NCBI GenBank assembly: GCA_030435675.1
Contig: CM059624.1
Location: 458,769 to 522,768 of the forward strand
Length of the DNA: 64,000 nucleotides
Source: Steinernema hermaphroditum
Taxonomy: Eukaryota; Nematoda; Chromadorea; Rhabditida; Steinernematidae
Direction of reading: 5' to 3'
Numbering within the stretch: position 1 is the stretch's first letter; each line of letters starts with the position of its first letter. Below, piece after piece: positions 38,001 to 52,900 of this stretch. The notes beneath the pieces were generated by a model, which saw nothing but the letters and a program-made list of their open reading frames with translations, searched no databases and was not told the origin of the DNA. Position numbers and translations under genes: made by a program.

Positions 38001-41000
38001 CAAGAGCTCTGCATCTGACCCTCCTGCTCCAAAGTACCATAGCATTTTTATGATTGGATCTTGTAGAACTGCACGAGCCTGATCGAACGCGCCTACTCTC
38101 GTTGGATTTACTGTTGGACTATCTTAGTTTCCTGCAAAACTTTCAATTCGAGACAGCTAGGGCCCTTGTTCATACAAAGAGCTCTGCATCTGACCCTCCT
38201 GCTCCAAAGTACCATAGCATTTTTATGATTGGATCTTGTAGAACTGCACGAGCCTGATCGAACGCGCCTACTCTCGTTGGATTTACTGTGGACTATCTTA
38301 GTTTCCTGCAAAACTTTCAATTCGAGACAGATAGGGCCCTTGTTCATACAAAGAGTTCTGCATCTGACCCTCCTGCTCCAAAGTACCATAGCATTTTTAT
38401 GACTGGATCTTGTAGAACTGCACGAGCCTGATCGAACGCGCCTACTCTCGTTGGATTTACTGTGGACTATCTTAGTTTCCTGCAAAACTTTCAATTCGAG
38501 ACAGCTAGGGCCCTTGTTCATACAAAGAGCTCTGCATCTGACCCTCCTGCTCCAAAGTACCATAGCATTTTTATGATTGGATCTTGTAGAACTGCACGAG
38601 CCTGATCGAACGCGCCTACTCTCGTTGGATTTACTGTGGACTATCTTAGTTTCCTGCAAAACTTTCAATTCGAGACAGCTAGGGCCCTTGCTCATACAAA
38701 GAGCTCTGCATCTGACCCTCCTGCTCCAAAGTACCATAGCATTTTTATGACTGGATCTTGTAGAACTGCACGAGCCTGATCGAACGCGCCTACTCTCGTT
38801 GGATTTACTGTGGACTATCTTAGTTTCCTGCAAAACTTTCAATTCGAGACAGCTAGGGCCCTTGCTCACACCAAGAGCTCTGCATCTGACCCTCCTGCTC
38901 CAAAGTACCATAGCATTTTTATGACTGGATCTTGTAGAACTGCACGAGCCTGATCGAACGCGCCTACTCTCGTTGGATTTACTGTGGACTATCTTAGTTT
39001 CCTGCAAAACTTTCAATTCGAGACAGATAGGGCCCTTGTTCATACAAAGAGTTCTGCATCTGACCCTCCTGCTCCAAAGTACCATAGCATTTTTATGATT
39101 GGATCTTGTAGAACTGCACGAGCCTGATCGAACGCGCCTACTCTCGTTGGATTTACTGTGGACTATCTTAGTTTCCTGCAAAACTTTCAATTCGAGACAG
39201 CAGGGCCCTTGCTCACACCAAGAGCTCTGCATCTGACCCTCCTGCTCCAAAGTACCATAGCATTTTTATGATTGGATCTTGTAGAACTGCACGAGCCTGA
39301 TCGAACGCGCCTACTCTCGTTGGATTTACTGTGGACTATCTTAGTTTCCTGCAAAACTTTCAATTCGAGACAGATAGGGCCCTTGTTCATACAAAGAGTT
39401 CTGCATCTGACCCTCCTGCTCCAAAGTACCATAGCATTTTTATGATTCGATCTTGTAGAACTGCACGAGCCTGATCGAACGCGCCTATTCTCGTTGGGAT
39501 TTACTGTGGACTATCTTAGTTTCCTGCAAAACTTTCAATTCGAGACAGCTAGGGCCCTTGCTCACACCAAGAGCTCTGCATCTGACCCTCCTGCTCCAAA
39601 GTACCATAGCATTTTTATGATTGGATCTTGTAGAACTGCACGAGCCTGATCGAACGCGCCTACTCTCGTTGGATTTACTGTGGACTATCTTAGTTTCCTG
39701 CAAAACTTTCAATTCGAGACAGCTAGGGCCCTTGTTCCCCCCCCGGGCCCCGCCCCCGCCCCCCCTGCTCCAAAGCCATAGCATTTTTATGAATCTTGTA
39801 GAACTGCACGAGCCTGATCGAACGCGCCTACTCCGTTGGATTTACTGTGGCTATTAGTCCTGCAAAACTTCAATTCGAGACAGCAGGGCCCTTGCTCACA
39901 CCAAGAGCTCTGCATCTGACCCTCCTGCTCCAAAGTACCATAGCATTTTTATGATTGGATCTTGTAGAACTGCACGAGCCTGATCGAACGCGCCTACTCT
40001 CGTTGGATTTACTGTGGACTATCTTAGTTTCCTGCAAAACTTTCAATTCGAGACAGATAGGGCCTTGTTCATACCAAGAGCTCTGCATCTGACCCTCCTG
40101 CTCCAAAGTACCATAGCATTTTTATGACTGGATCTTGTAGAACTGCACGAGCCTGATCGAACGCGCCTACTCTCGTTGGATTTACTGTGGACTATCTTAG
40201 TTTCCTGCAAAACTTTCAATTCGAGACAGATAGGGCCCTTGTTCATACAAAGAGTTCTGCATCTGACCCTCCTGCTCCAAAGTACCATAGCATTTTTATG
40301 ATTGGATCTTGTAGAACTGCACGAGCCTGATCGAACGCGCCTACTCTCGTTGGGATTTACTGTGGACTATCTTAGTTTCCTGCAAAACTTTCAATTCGAG
40401 ACAGATAGGGCCCTTGTTCATACAAAGAGTTCTGCATCTGACCCTCCTGCTCCAAAGTACCATAGCATTTTTATGATTGGATCTTGTAGAACTGCACGAG
40501 CCTGATCGAACGCGCCTATTCTCGTTGGATTTACTGTGGACTATCTTAGTTTCCTGCAAAACTTTCAATTCGAGACAGCAGGGCCCTTGCTCACACCAAG
40601 AGCTCTGCATCTGACCCTCCTGCTCCAAAGTACCATAGCATTTTTATGACTGGATCTTGTAGAACTGCACGAGCCTGATCGAACGCGCCTACTCTCGTTG
40701 GATTTACTGTGGACTATCTTAGTTTCCTGCAAAACTTTCAATTCGAGACAGATAGGGGCCTTGTTCATACAAAGAGTTCTGCATCTGACCCTCCTGCTCC
40801 AAAGTACCATAGCATTTTTATGATTCTATCTTGTAGAACTGCACGAGCCTGATCGAACGCGCCTATTCACGTTGGAATTACTGTGGACTATCTTAGTTTC
40901 CTGCAAAACTTTCAATTCGAGACAGCTAGGGCCCTTGCTCACACCAAGAGCTCTGCATCTGACCCTCCTGCTCCAAAGTACCATAGCATTTTTATGATTG

Positions 41001-44000
41001 GATCTTGTAGAACTGCACGAGCCTGATCGAACGCGCCTACTCTCGTTGGATTTACTGTGGACTATCTTAGTTTCCTGCAAAACTTTCAATTCGAGACAGA
41101 TAGGGCCCTTGTTCATACAAAGAGCTCTGCATCTGACCCTCCTGCTCCAAAGTACCATATCATTTTTATGATTGGATCTTGTAGAACTGCACGAGCCTGA
41201 TCGAACGCGCCTATTCCCGTTGGGATTACTGTGGACTATCTTAGTTTCCTGCAAAACTTTCAACTCGAGACAGCAGGGCCCTTGCTCACACAAAGAGCTC
41301 TGCATCTGACCCTCCTGCTCCAAAGTACCATAGCATTTTTATGATTGGATCTTGTAGAACTGCACGAGCCTGATCGAACGCGCCTACTCTCGTTGGATTT
41401 ACTGTGGACTATCTTAGTTTCCTGCAAAACTTTCAATTCGAGACAGAAGGGCCCTTGTTCACACAAAGAGCTCTGCATCTGACCCTCCTGCTCCAAAGTA
41501 CCATAGCATTTTTATGACTGGATCTTGTAGAACTGCACGAGCCTGATCGAACGCGCCTACTCTCGTTGGATTTACTGTGGACTATCTTAGTTTCCTGCAA
41601 AACTTTCAATTCGAGACAGATAGGGCCCTTGTTCATACAAAGAGTTCTGCATCTGACCCTCCTGCTCCAAAGTACCATAGCATTTTTATGATTGGATCTT
41701 GTAGAACTGCACGAGCCTGATCGAACGCGCCTACTCTCGTTGGATTTACTGTGGACTATCTTAGTTTCCTGCAAAACTTTCAATTCGAGACAGATAGGGC
41801 CCTTGTTCATACAAAGAGTTCTGCATCTGACCCTCCTGCTCCAAAGTACCATAGCATTTTTATGATTCGATCTTGTAGAACTGCACGAGCCTGATCGAAC
41901 GCGCCTATTCTCGTTGGGATTACTGTGGACTATCTTAGTTTCCTGCAAAACTTTCAATTCGAGACAGATAGGGCCCTTGTTCACACAAAGAGCTCTGCAT
42001 CTGACCCTCCTGCTCCAAAGTACCATAGCATTTTTATGATTGGATCTTGTAGAACTGCACGAGCCTGATCGAACGCGCCTACTCTCGTTGGAATTACTGT
42101 GGACTATCTTAGTTTCCTGCAAAACTTTCAATTCGAGACAGCTAGGGCCCTTGCTCACACCAAGAGCTCTGCATCTGACCCTCCTGCTCCAAAGTACCAT
42201 AGCATTTTTATGATTCTAATCTTGTAGAACTGCACGAGCCTGATCGAACGCGCCTACTCTCGTTGGATTTACTGTGGACTATCTTAGTTTCCTGCAAAAC
42301 TTTCAATTCGAGACAGATAGGGCCCTTGTTCATACAAAGAGTTCTGCATCTGACCCTCCTGCTCCAAAGTACCATAGCATTTTTATGATTGGATCTTGTA
42401 GAACTGCACGAGCCTGATCGAACGCGCCTACTCTCGTTGGATTTACTGTGGACTATCTTAGTTTCCTGCAAAACTTTCAATTCGAGACAGATAGGGCCCT
42501 TGTTCATACAAAGAGTTCTGCATCTGACCCTCCTGCTCCAAAGTACCATAGCATTTTTATGATTGGATCTTGTAGAACTGCACGAGCCTGATCGAACGCG
42601 CCTACTCTCGTTGGATTTACTGTGGACTATCTTAGTTTCCTGCAAAACTTTCAATTCGAGACAGATAGGGCCCTTGTTCATACAAAGAGTTCTGCATCTG
42701 ACCCTCCTGCTCCAAAGTACCATAGCATTTTTATGATTGGATCTTGTAGAACTGCACGAGCCTGATCGAACGCGCCTATTCTCGTTGGAATTACTGTGGA
42801 CTATCTTAGTTTCCTGCAAAACTTTCAATTCGAGACAGCAGGGCCCTTGCTCACACCAAGAGCTCTGCATCTGACCCTCCTGCTCCAAAGTACCATAGCA
42901 TTTTTATGACTGGATCTTGTAGAACTGCACGAGCCTGATCGAACGCGCCTACTCTCGTTGGATTTACTGTGGACTATCTTAGTTTCCTGCAAAACTTTCA
43001 ATTCGAGACAGATAGGGCCCTTGTTCATACAAAGAGTTCTGCATCTGACCCTCCTGCTCCAAAGTACCATAGCATTTTTATGATTCGATCTTGTAGAACT
43101 GCACGAGCCTGATCGAACGCGCCTACTCTCGTTGGATTTACTGTGGACTATCTTAGTTTCCTGCAAAACTTTCAATTCGAGACAGCTAGGGCCCTTGTTC
43201 ATACAAAGAGCTCTGCATCTGACCCTCCTGCTCCAAAGTACCATAGCATTTTTATGATTGGATCTTGTAGAACTGCACGAGCCTGATCGAACGCGCCTAC
43301 TCTCGTTGGATTTACTGTGGACTATCTTAGTTTCCTGCAAAACTTTCAATTCGAGACAGATAGGGCCCTTGTTCATACAAAGAGCTCTGCATCTGACCCT
43401 CCTGCTCCAAAGTACCATAGCATTTTTATGATTGGATCTTGTAGAACTGCACGAGCCTGATCGAACGCGCCTACTCTCGTTGGATTTACTGTGGACTATC
43501 TTAGTTTCCTGCAAAACTTTCAATTCGAGACAGATAGGGCCCTTGTTCATACAAAGAGTTCTGCATCTGACCCTCCTGCTCCAAAGTACCATAGCATTTT
43601 TATGATTGGATCTTGTAGAACTGCACGAGCCTGATCGAACGCGCCTACTCTCGTTGGATTTACTGTGGACTATCTTAGTTTCCTGCAAAACTTTCAATTC
43701 GAGACAGATAGGGCCCTTGTTCATACAAAGAGCTCTGCATCTGACCCTCCTGCTCCAAAGTACCATAGCATTTTTATGATTGGATCTTGTAGAACTGCAC
43801 GAGCCTGATCGAACGCGCCTACTCTCGTTGGATTTACTGTGGACTATCTTAGTTTCCTGCAAAACTTTCAATTCGAGACAGATAGGGCCCTTGTTCATAC
43901 AAAGAGTTCTGCATCTGACCCTCCTGCTCCAAAGTACCATAGCATTTTTATGATTGGATCTTGTAGAACTGCACGAGCCTGATCGAACGCGCCTACTCTC

Positions 44001-46451
44001 GTTGGATTTACTGTGGACTATCTTAGTTTCCTGCAAAACTTTCAATTCGAGACAGATAGGGCCCTTGTTCATACAAAGAGTTCTGCATCTGACCCTCCTG
44101 CTCCAAAGTACCATAGCATTTTTATGATTCTATCTTGTAGAACTGCACGAGCCTGATCGAACGCGCCTAATCTCGTTGGAATTACTGTGGACTATCTTAG
44201 TTTCCTGCAAAACTTTCAATTCGAGACAGCTAGGGCCCTTGTTCACACCAAGAGCTCTGCATCTGACCCTCCTGCTCCAAAGTACCATAGCATTTTTATG
44301 ATTGGATCTTGTAGAACTGCACGAGCCTGATCGAACGCGCCTAATCTCGTTGGAATTACTGTGGACTATCTTAGTTTCCTGCAAAACTTTCAATTCGAGA
44401 CAGCTAGGGCCCTTGCTCACACCAAGAGCTCTGCATCTGACCCTCCTGCTCCAAAGTACCATAGCATTTTTATGATTGGATCTTGTAGAACTGCACGAGC
44501 CTGATCGAACGCGCCTACTCTCGTTGGATTTACTGTTGGACTATCTTAGTTTCCTGCAAAACTTTCAATTCGAGACAGCTAGGGCCCTTGCTCACACCAA
44601 GAGCTCTGCATCTGACCCTCCTGCTCCAAAGTACCATAGCATTTTTATGAATGGATCTTGTAGAACTGCACGAGCCTGATCGAACGCGCCTACTCTCGTT
44701 GGATTTACTGTGGACTATCTTAGTTTCCTGCAAAACTTTCAATTCGAGACAGCAGGGCCCTTGCTCACACCAAGAGCTCTGCATCTGACCCTCCTGCTCC
44801 AAAGTACCATAGCATTTTTATGATTGGATCTTGTAGAACTGCACGAGCCTGATCGAACGCGCCTACTCTCGTTGGATTTACTGTTGGACTATCTTAGTTT
44901 CCTGCAAAACTTTCAATTCGAGACAGCTAGGGCCCTTGTTCATACAAAGAGCTCTGCATCTGACCCTCCTGCTCCAAAGTACCATAGCATTTTTATGATT
45001 GGATCTTGTAGAACTGCACGAGCCTGATCGAACGCGCCTACTCTCGTTGGATTTACTGTGGACTATCTTAGTTTCCTGCAAAACTTTCAATTCGAGACAG
45101 ATAGGGCCCTTGTTCATACAAAGAGTTCTGCATCTGACCCTCCTGCTCCAAAGTACCATAGCATTTTTATGATTGGATCTTGTAGAACTGCACGAGCCTG
45201 ATCGAACGCGCCTACTCTCGTTGGAATTACTGTGGACTATCTTAGTTTCCTGCAAAACTTTCAATTCGAGACAGCAGGGCCCTTGCTCACACCAAGAGCT
45301 CTGCATCTGACCCTCCTGCTCCAAAGTACCATAGCATTTTTATGATTCTATCTTGTAGAACTGCACGAGCCTGATCGAACGCGCCTATTCTCGTTGGGAT
45401 TACTGTGGACTATCTTAGTTTCCTGCAAAACTTTCAATTCGAGACAGATAGGGCCCTTGTTCACACAAAGAGCTCTGCATCTGACCCTCCTGCTCCAAAG
45501 TACCATAGCATTTTTATGATTGGATCTTGTAGAACTGCACGAGCCTGATCGAACGCGCCTACTCCCGTTGGGATTACTGTGGACTATCTTAGTTTCCTGC
45601 AAAACTTTCAACTCGAGACAGCAGGGCCCTTGCTCACACCAAGAGCTCTGCATCTGACCCTCCTGCTCCAAAGTACCATAGCATTTTTATTAATGGATCT
45701 TGTAGAACTGCACGAGCCTGATCGAACGCGCCTACTCTCGTTGGATTTACTGTGGACTATCTTAGTTTCCTGCAAAACTTTCAATTCGAGACAGCAGGGC
45801 CCTTGCTCACACCAAGAGCTCTGCATCTGACCCTCCTGCTCCAAAGTACCATAGCATTTTTATGATTCTATCTTGTAGAACTGCACGAGCCTGATCGAAC
45901 GCGCCTACTCTCGTTGGATTTACTGTGGACTATCTTAGTTTCCTGCAAAACTTTCAATTCGAGACAGAAGGGCCCTTGATCAAACAAAGAGATCTGCATC
46001 TGACCCTCCTGCTCCAAAGTACCATAGCATTTTTATGATTGGATCTTGTAGAACTGCACGAGCCTGATCGAACGCGCCTACTCTCGTTGGATTTACTGTT
46101 GGACTATCTTAGTTTCCTGCAAAACTTTCAATTCGAGACAGATAGGGCCCTTGTTCATACAAAGAGTTCTGCATCTGACCCTCCTGCTCCAAAGTACCAT
46201 AGCATTTTTATGATTGTATCTTGTAGAACTGCACGAGCCTGATCGAACGCGCCTACTCTCGTTGGATTTACTGTGGACTATCTTAGTTTCCTGCAAAACT
46301 TTCAACTCGAGACAGATAGGGCCTTGTTCATACAAAGAGTTCTGCATCTGACCCTCCTGCTCCAAAGTACCATAGCATTTTTATGATTGGATCTTGTAGA
46401 ACTGCACGAGCCTGATCGAACGCGCCTATTCCCGTTGGGATTACTATGGAC
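35001..46451 (-). repeat. Satellite array, 174-bp-rich block
   Basis: About 66 monomers in reverse orientation, mostly 174 bp with GGGCCC together with GATAG or GCTAG just before it on the plus strand. Because 174 is divisible by 3, one frame stays open across many monomers; the longest runs are 38,108-39,250 and 42,825-44,114. The 58-residue repeat is not treated as a protein, because the differences between monomers mostly change amino acids. The 161-bp monomers of the previous block are absent. Confidence 0.96.
39735..39870. other. Degraded, C-rich patch in the satellite
   Basis: A normal monomer turns into runs of C and G at 39,737-39,768, followed by several small deletions up to about 39,870, including a shortened CTATTAGTCCTGC. 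Neighbouring monomers are clean. The pattern looks like a consensus or base-calling failure rather than natural divergence. Confidence 0.6.
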
Positions 46452-46951
46452 NNNNNNNNNNNNNNNNNNNNNNNNNNNNNNNNNNNNNNNNNNNNNNNNN
46501 NNNNNNNNNNNNNNNNNNNNNNNNNNNNNNNNNNNNNNNNNNNNNNNNNNNNNNNNNNNNNNNNNNNNNNNNNNNNNNNNNNNNNNNNNNNNNNNNNNNN
46601 NNNNNNNNNNNNNNNNNNNNNNNNNNNNNNNNNNNNNNNNNNNNNNNNNNNNNNNNNNNNNNNNNNNNNNNNNNNNNNNNNNNNNNNNNNNNNNNNNNNN
46701 NNNNNNNNNNNNNNNNNNNNNNNNNNNNNNNNNNNNNNNNNNNNNNNNNNNNNNNNNNNNNNNNNNNNNNNNNNNNNNNNNNNNNNNNNNNNNNNNNNNN
46801 NNNNNNNNNNNNNNNNNNNNNNNNNNNNNNNNNNNNNNNNNNNNNNNNNNNNNNNNNNNNNNNNNNNNNNNNNNNNNNNNNNNNNNNNNNNNNNNNNNNN
46901 NNNNNNNNNNNNNNNNNNNNNNNNNNNNNNNNNNNNNNNNNNNNNNNNNNN
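46452..46951. other. Assembly gap, 500 N
   Basis: Exactly 500 unknown bases inside the satellite; the flanks are reverse-orientation monomers on both sides. Confidence 0.98.
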
Positions 46952-49900
46952 AATTCGAGACAGATAGGGCCTTGTTCATACAAAGAGTTCTGCATCTGAC
47001 CCTCCTGCTCCAAAGTACCATATCATTTTTATGATTGGATCTTGTAGAACTGCACGAGCCTGATCGAACGCGCCTATTCCCGTTGGGATTACTGTGGACT
47101 ATCTTAGTTTCCTGCAAAACTTTCAATTCGAGACAGCAGGGCCCTTGCTCACACCAAGAGCTCTGCATCTGACCCTCCTGCTCCAAAGTACCATAGCATT
47201 TTTATGATTGGATCTTGTAGAACTGCACGAGCCTGATCGAACGCGCCTACTCTCGTTGGATTTACTGTGGACTATCTTAGTTTCCTGCAAAACTTTCAAT
47301 TCGAGACAGCAGGGCCCTTGCTCACACCAAGAGCTCTGCATCTGACCCTCCTGCTCCAAAGTACCATAGCATTTTTATGATTGGATCTTGTAGAACTGCA
47401 CGAGCCTGATCGAACGCGCCTACTCTCGTTGGATTTACTGTGGACTATCTTAGTTTCCTGCAAAACTTTCAATTCGAGACAGCTAGGGCCTTGTTCATAC
47501 AAAGAGTTCTGCATCTGACCCTCCTGCTCCAAAGTACCATAGCATTTTTATGATTCTATCTTGTAGAACTGCACGAGCCTGATCGAACGCGCCTACTCCC
47601 GTTGGAATTACTGTGGACTATCTTAGTTTCCTGCAAAACTTTCAATTCGAGACAGCAGGGCCCTTGCTCACACCAAGAGCTCTGCATCTGACCCTCCTGC
47701 TCCAAAGTACCATAGCATTTTTATGACTGGATCTTGTAGAACTGCACGAGCCTGATCGAACGCGCCTACTCTCGTTGGATTTACTGTGGACTATCTTAGT
47801 TTCCTGCAAAACTTTCAATTCGAGACAGATAGGGCCTTGTTCATACAAAGAGTTCTGCATCTGACCCTCCTGCTCCAAAGTACCATAGCATTTTTATGAT
47901 TCGATCTTGTAGAACTGCACGAGCCTGATCGAACGCGCCTATTCCCGTTGGGATTACTGTGGACTATCTTAGTTTCCTGCAAAACTTTCAATTCGAGACA
48001 GCAGGGCCCTTGCTCACACCAAGAGCTCTGCATCTGACCCTCCTGCTCCAAAGTACCATAGCATTTTTATGATTGGATCTTGTAGAACTGCACGAGCCTG
48101 ATCGAACGCGCCTACTCTCGTTGGATTTACTGTGGACTATCTTAGTTTCCTGCAAAACTTTCAATTCGAGACAGATAGGGCCTTGTTCATACAAAGAGTT
48201 CTGCATCTGACCCTCCTGCTCCAAAGTACCATAGCATTTTTATGATTCTATCTTGTAGAACTGCACGAGCCTGATCGAACGCGCCTACTCTCGTTGGATT
48301 TACTGTGGACTATCTTAGTTTCCTGCAAAACTTTCAATTCGAGACAGATAGGGCCTTGTTCATACAAAGAGTTCTGCATCTGACCCTCCTGCTCCAAAGT
48401 ACCATATCATTTTTATGATTGGATCTTGTAGAACTGCACGAGCCTGATCGAACGCGCCTATTCCCGTTGGGATTACTATGGACTATCTTAGTTTCCTGCA
48501 AAACTTTCAATTCGAGACAGCAGGGCCCTTGCTCACACCAAGAGCTCTGCATCTGACCCTCCTGCTCCAAAGTACCATAGCATTTTTATGATTGGATCTT
48601 GTAGAACTGCACGAGCCTGATCGAACGCGCCTACTCTCGTTGGATTTACTGTGGACTATCTTAGTTTCCTGCAAAACTTTCAATTCGAGACAGCAGAGGG
48701 CCCTTGTTCATACCAAGAGCTTCTGCATCTGACCCTCCTGCTCCAAAGTACCATAGCATTTTTATGATTGTATCTTGTAGAACTGCACGAGCCTGATCGA
48801 ACGCGCCTACTCTCGTTGGATTTACTGTGGACTATCTTAGTTTCCTGCAAAACTTTCAATTCGAGACAGCAGCGGGCCTTGCTCATCCCCAAGAGTCTCT
48901 GCATCTGACCCTCCTCCTCCAAAGTACCATAGCATTTTTATGATTGGATCTTGTAGAACTGCACGAGCCTGATCGAACGCGCCTACTCCCGTTGGGATTT
49001 ACTGTGGACTATCTTAGTTTCAAAACTGCAAAACTTTCAATTCGAGACAGAATGGGCCTTGTTCATACAAAGAGTTCTGCATCTGACCCTCCTGCTCCAA
49101 AGTACCATAGCATTTTTATGATTCGATCTTGTAGAACTGCACGAGCCTGATCGAACGCGCCTACTCTCGTTGGATTTCGTTGGATTTACTGTGGACTATC
49201 TTAGTTTCCTGCAAAACTTTCAATTCGAGACAGATAGGGCCTTGTTCATACAAAGAGTTCTGCATCTGACCCTCCTGCTCCAAAGTACCATAGCATTTTT
49301 ATGATTGGATCTTGTAGAACTGCACGAGCCTGATCGAACGCGCCTATTCCCGTTGGAATTACTGTGGACTATCTTAGTTTCCTGCAAAACTTTCAATTCG
49401 AGACAGCAGGGCCCTTGCTCACACCAAGAGCTCTGCATCTGACCCTCCTGCTCCAAAGTACCATAGCATTTTTATGATTGGATCTTGTAGAACTGCACGA
49501 GCCTGATCGAACGCGCCTACTCTCGTTGGATTTACTGTGGACTATCTTAGTTTCCTGCAAAACTTTCAATTCGAGACAGATAGGGCCCTTGTTCATACAA
49601 AGAGTTCTGCATCTGACCCTCCTGCTCCAAAGTACCATAGCATTTTTATGATTGGATCTTGTAGAACTGCACGAGCCTGATCGAACGCGCCTACTCTCGT
49701 TGGATTTACTGTGGACTATCTTAGTTTCCTGCAAAACTTTCAATTCGAGACAGATAGGGCCCTTGTTCATACAAAGAGTTCTGCATCTGACCCTCCTGCT
49801 CCAAAGCCTCTCCAAAGTACCATAGCATTTTTATGTGGAATCTTGTAGAACTGCACGAGCCTGATCGAACGCGCCTACTCCGTCGTTGGATTTACTGTGG

Positions 49901-52900
49901 ACTATCTTAGTTTCCTGCAAAACTTTCAATTCGAGACAGAAGGGCCCTTGTCTCACACCAAGAGCTCTGCATCTGACCCTCCTGCTCCAAAGTACCATAG
50001 CATTTTTATGATTGGATCTTGTAGAACTGCACGAGCCTGATCGAACGCGCCTACTCTCGTTGGATTTACTGTGGACTATCTTAGTTTCCTGCAAAACTTT
50101 CAATTCGAGACAGATAGGGCCCTTGTTCATACAAAGAGTTCTGCATCTGACCCTCCTGCTCCAAAGTACCATAGCATTTTTATGATTGGATCTTGTAGAA
50201 CTGCACGAGCCTGATCGAACGCGCCTACTCTCGTTGGATTTACTGTGGACTATCTTAGTTTCCTGCAAAACTTTCAATTCGAGACAGATAGGGCCCTTGT
50301 TCATACAAAGAGCTCTGCATCTGACCCTCCTGCTCCAAAGTACCATATCATTTTTATGATTGGATCTTGTAGAACTGCACGAGCCTGATCGAACGCGCCT
50401 ATTCCCGTTGGGATTACTGTGGACTATCTTAGTTTCCTGCAAAACTTTCAATTCGAGACAGCTAGGGCCCTTGCTCACACCAAGAGCTCTGCATCTGACC
50501 CTCCTGCTCCAAAGTACCATAGCATTTTTATGATTGGATCTTGTAGAACTGCACGAGCCTGATCGAACGCGCCTACTCTCGTTGGATTTACTGTGGACTA
50601 TCTTAGTTTCCTGCAAAACTTTCAATTCGAGACAGATAGGGCCCTTGTTCATACAAAGAGCTCTGCATCTGACCCTCCTGCTCCAAAGTACCATAGCATT
50701 TTTATGATTGGATCTTGTAGAACTGCACGAGCCTGATCGAACGCGCCTACTCTCGTTGGATTTACTGTGGACTATCTTAGTTTCCTGCAAAACTTTCAAT
50801 TCGAGACAGATAGGGCCTTGTTCATACAAAGAGTTCTGCATCTGACCCTCCTGCTCCAAAGTACCATAGCATTTTTATGATTGGATCTTGTAGAACTGCA
50901 CGAGCCTGATCGAACGCGCCTACTCTCGTTGGATTTACTGTGGACTATCTTAGTTTCCTGCAAAACTTTCAATTCGAGACAGCTAGGGCCCTTGCTCACA
51001 CCAAGAGCTCTGCATCTGACCCTCCTGCTCCAAAGTACCATAGCATTTTTATGATTGGATCTTGTAGAACTGCACGAGCCTGATCGAACGCGCCTACTCT
51101 CGTTGGATTTACTGTGGACTATCTTAGTTTCCTGCAAAACTTTCAATTCGAGACAGCAGGACCTACCCTCCTGCTCACACCAAGAGCTCTGCATCTGACC
51201 CTCCTGCTCCAAAGTACCATAGCATTTTTATGATTGGATCTTGTAGAACTGCACGAGCCTGATCGAACGCGCCTACTCTCGTTGGATTTACTGTGGACTA
51301 TCTTAGTTTCCTGCAAAACTTTCAATTCGAGACAGATAGGGCCCTTGTTCATACAAAGAGCTCTGCATCTGACCCTCCTGCTCCAAAGTACCATAGCATT
51401 TTTATGATTGGATCTTGTAGAACTGCACGAGCCTGATCGAACGCGCCTACTCTCGTTGGATTTACTGTGGACTATCTTAGTTTCCTGCAAAACTTTCAAT
51501 TCGAGACAGATAGGGCCCTTGTTCATACAAAGAGCTCTGCATCTGACCCTCCTGCTCCAAAGTACCATAGCATTTTTATGATTGGATCTTGTAGAACTGC
51601 ACGAGCCTGATCGAACGCGCCTACTCTCGTTGGATTTACTGTGGACTATCTTAGTTTCCTGCAAAACTTTCAATTCGAGACAGCAGGGCCCTTGCTCACA
51701 CCAAGAGCTCTGCATCTGACCCTCCTGCTCCAAAGTACCATAGCATTTTTATGATTGGATCTTGTAGAACTGCACGAGCCTGATCGAACGCGCCTACTCT
51801 CGTTGGATTTACTGTGGACTATCTTAGTTTCCTGCAAAACTTTCAATTCGAGACAGCAGGGCCCTTGCTCACACCAAGAGCTCTGCATCTGACCCTCCTG
51901 CTCCAAAGTACCATAGCATTTTTATGATTGGATCTTGTAGAACTGCACGAGCCTGATCGAACGCGCCTACTCTCGTTGGATTTACTGTGGACTATCTTAG
52001 TTTCCTGCAAAACTTTCAATTCGAGACAGATAGGGCCCTTGTTCATACAAAGAGTTCTGCATCTGACCCTCCTGCTCCAAAGTACCATAGCATTTTTATG
52101 ATTGGATCTTGTAGAACTGCACGAGCCTGATCGAACGCGCCTACTCTCGTTGGTTTTACTTTGGACTATCTTAGTTTCCTGCAAAACTTTCAATTCGAGA
52201 CAGCAGGGCCCTTGCTCACACCAAGAGCTCTGCATCTGACCCCCCCCCCCCAAAAAACCATAACATTTTTATTATTAGATCTTTTAAAACTCCACGAGCC
52301 TGATCGAACGCCCCTACTCCCGTTGGATTTACTGTGGACTATCTTAGTTTCCTGCAAAACTTTCAATTCGAGACAGATAGGGCCTTGTTCATACAAAGAG
52401 TTCTGCATCTGACCCTCCTGCTCCAAAGTACCATAGCATTTTTATGATTGGATCTTGTAGAACTGCACGAGCCTGATCGAACGCGCCTACTCTCGTTGGA
52501 TTTACTGTGGACTATCTTAGTTTCCTGCAAAACTTTCAATTCGAGACAGCTGGGCCCTTGCTCACACCAAGAGCTCTGCATCTGACCCTCCTGCTCCAAA
52601 GTACCATAGCATTTTTATGATTGGATCTTGTAGAACTGCACGAGCCTGATCGAACGCGCCTACTCTCGTTGGATTTACTGTGGACTATCTTAGTTTCCTG
52701 CAAAACTTTCAATTCGAGACAGATAGGGCCCTTGTTCATACAAAGAGTTCTGCATCTGACCCTCCTGCTCCAAAGTACCATAGCATTTTTATGATTGGAT
52801 CTTGTAGAACTGCACGAGCCTGATCGAACGCGCCTACTCTCGTTGGATTTACTGTGGACTATCTTAGTTTCCTGCAAAACTTTCAATTCGAGACAGCTAG

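Noticed and set aside
42825..44114. 429-codon minus-strand frame built of 58-residue repeats, and dozens of similar frames in the satellite
   Set aside because: They follow the 174-bp monomer length, occur on both strands, lack domains, and differ between monomers mainly at amino-acid-changing positions. Treated as satellite, not genes.
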